NCBI GenBank assembly: GCA_003151435.1
Contig: PLXP01000092.1
Span: forward strand, 1-40,866
Length of the DNA stretch: 40,866 nt
Reading direction: 5' to 3'
From: Acidobacteriaceae bacterium
Lineage (GTDB): Bacteria > Acidobacteriota > Terriglobia > Terriglobales > Acidobacteriaceae
Positions 40,402 through 40,866 of the stretch are shown here, one piece after another. The translations under genes and the position numbers were made by a program. Under the pieces are notes generated by a model. It was not told the origin of the DNA and searched no databases. It saw only the letters and a list, made by a program, of their open reading frames with translations. Position 1 is the stretch's first letter. Each line of letters opens with the position of its first letter.

Positions 40402-40866
40402 TCAGGGCTTCTCCTTGGAGTCTGATCTAATCGCAGCCGCCGTATCGTTTTTGTCCGGCACGGCATTTTCGGCGCGGACCTTCACCTTCGGATCCTGAAC
40501 AGCATCGGTGGAGAAACTCTTATAGCTGTCAAAGGCGTGGGTGTTGCGCCAGTGCTGACGGGGGGTCGTGACATCAACGACGGCCAATGCCGGCAAGTTG
40601 ATCGTTGATACCGCCTTACCTATATTCGCCGGCTTGTACTCGACGTGAACATTCAACGAGCTCAGGCCCACATCGCTCATGTCTCGATTCAGACCGGCCT
40701 CTATCTTCACCACTTCTCCAGACTGTTTGTCGAGCCACGCCGTTCCTTGTAACTCAAGCGGGTACTCGCGGCCGCGCAGCGCGAGAGCGGCTGGGGTGCG
40801 GCGTCCCGGAATATGTGTGAAGTGAACCGGAATAGCCGGTTTGCCATCGACCATTTCTTCGGTGCC
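40402..40866 (-). CDS. Exported-type protein, C-terminal part (cut by window edge)
   Basis: The frame is open to the right edge (reading GTEE before MVDGKPAIPV), so only the last 154 residues are visible; an internal Met at 40854 is not taken as the start. The visible part has alternating beta patterns (YPLELQGTAWLDKQSGEVVK, SSLNVHVEYKPANIG) and ends with LPALAVVDVTT, WRNTHAFDSYKSF and a Lys/Asp-rich tail. Periplasmic proteins with a similar WxNxHxFxxYxxF ending are, to my recollection, frequent in Acidobacteriota and have a LolA-like half-barrel. It is the first visible gene of the redox operon, 2 bases before the membrane protein. Its function is unknown. Confidence 0.6.
   Translation of the reverse strand, partial: GTEEMVDGKPAIPVHFTHIPGRRTPAALALRGREYPLELQGTAWLDKQSGEVVKIEAGLNRDMSDVGLSSLNVHVEYKPANIGKAVSTINLPALAVVDVTTPRQHWRNTHAFDSYKSFSTDAVQDPKVKVRAENAVPDKNDTAAAIRSDSKEKP

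Overview
The window most likely comes from an Acidobacteriota chromosome (Terriglobia/Acidobacteriaceae-like). I infer this from gene content, not from a database match. The pointers are a DUF3617 exported protein, Crp/Fnr regulators with an MTGTTLFTISR recognition helix, a carboxypeptidase-regulatory-like protein with a C-terminal LKDELFAIESEKLSG helix, CNA-B/IPT-rich exported giants and a fused PilM-PilN protein. The left edge cuts an IS200-like transposase, and the right edge cuts an exported-protein gene.

Region 1 (1-6.3 kb, minus strand): the start of an IS200-type tnpA; a Crp/Fnr regulator; a stand-alone receiver protein; then a CHASE3/3xPAS histidine kinase overlapping a NarL-type response regulator. 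A second, HTH-less copy of that regulator follows, and a related non-coding module lies beyond each copy. A 655-base gene-free stretch ends the region.

Region 2 (6.3-12 kb, minus): a heavy-metal RND efflux pair (CusB-like adaptor with a metal-binding N-terminus, CusA-like pump) followed by a small exported STN-domain protein. No outer-membrane channel gene is present. Upstream is an 840-base intergenic region with a perfect 28-bp palindrome and three TTTGC-N6-GCAAA dyads. It separates the efflux operon from a second Crp/Fnr regulator on the plus strand.

Region 3 (12.8-21.1 kb, mostly plus): the Crp/Fnr gene, a DUF3617 exported protein, and a secretin/PilMN/PilO/PilP-like envelope machine. 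A decayed pseudopilin gene follows it and is abutted by an integrase-like gene that appears to lack catalytic residues.

Region 4 (21.4-36.2 kb, minus): a compact five-gene secreted-protein cluster. Two multicopper-oxidase-like proteins have complementary copper motifs: one has a complete type 1 site with half of the trinuclear ligands, the other has the other half and no type 1 site. A 3245-residue exported protein follows, combining cupredoxin, CNA-B/SdrD-like, beta-helix and IPT/TIG domains. A small exported protein of unknown function and a LolA-like exported protein complete the cluster. I consider this the most likely undescribed system in the window: a split, probably heteromeric, copper oxidase with a giant surface or extracellular partner.

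Region 5 (36.6-40.9 kb, minus): a membrane-anchored carboxypeptidase-regulatory-like protein preceded by a perfect 24-bp operator-like palindrome. Upstream lies a tight redox operon of an exported protein (partial), a heme-b-type membrane protein and a ferredoxin/FAD-NAD(P) oxidoreductase. A consensus sigma-54 promoter lies between regions 4 and 5, facing no recognised gene. No tRNA, rRNA or CRISPR array was seen.
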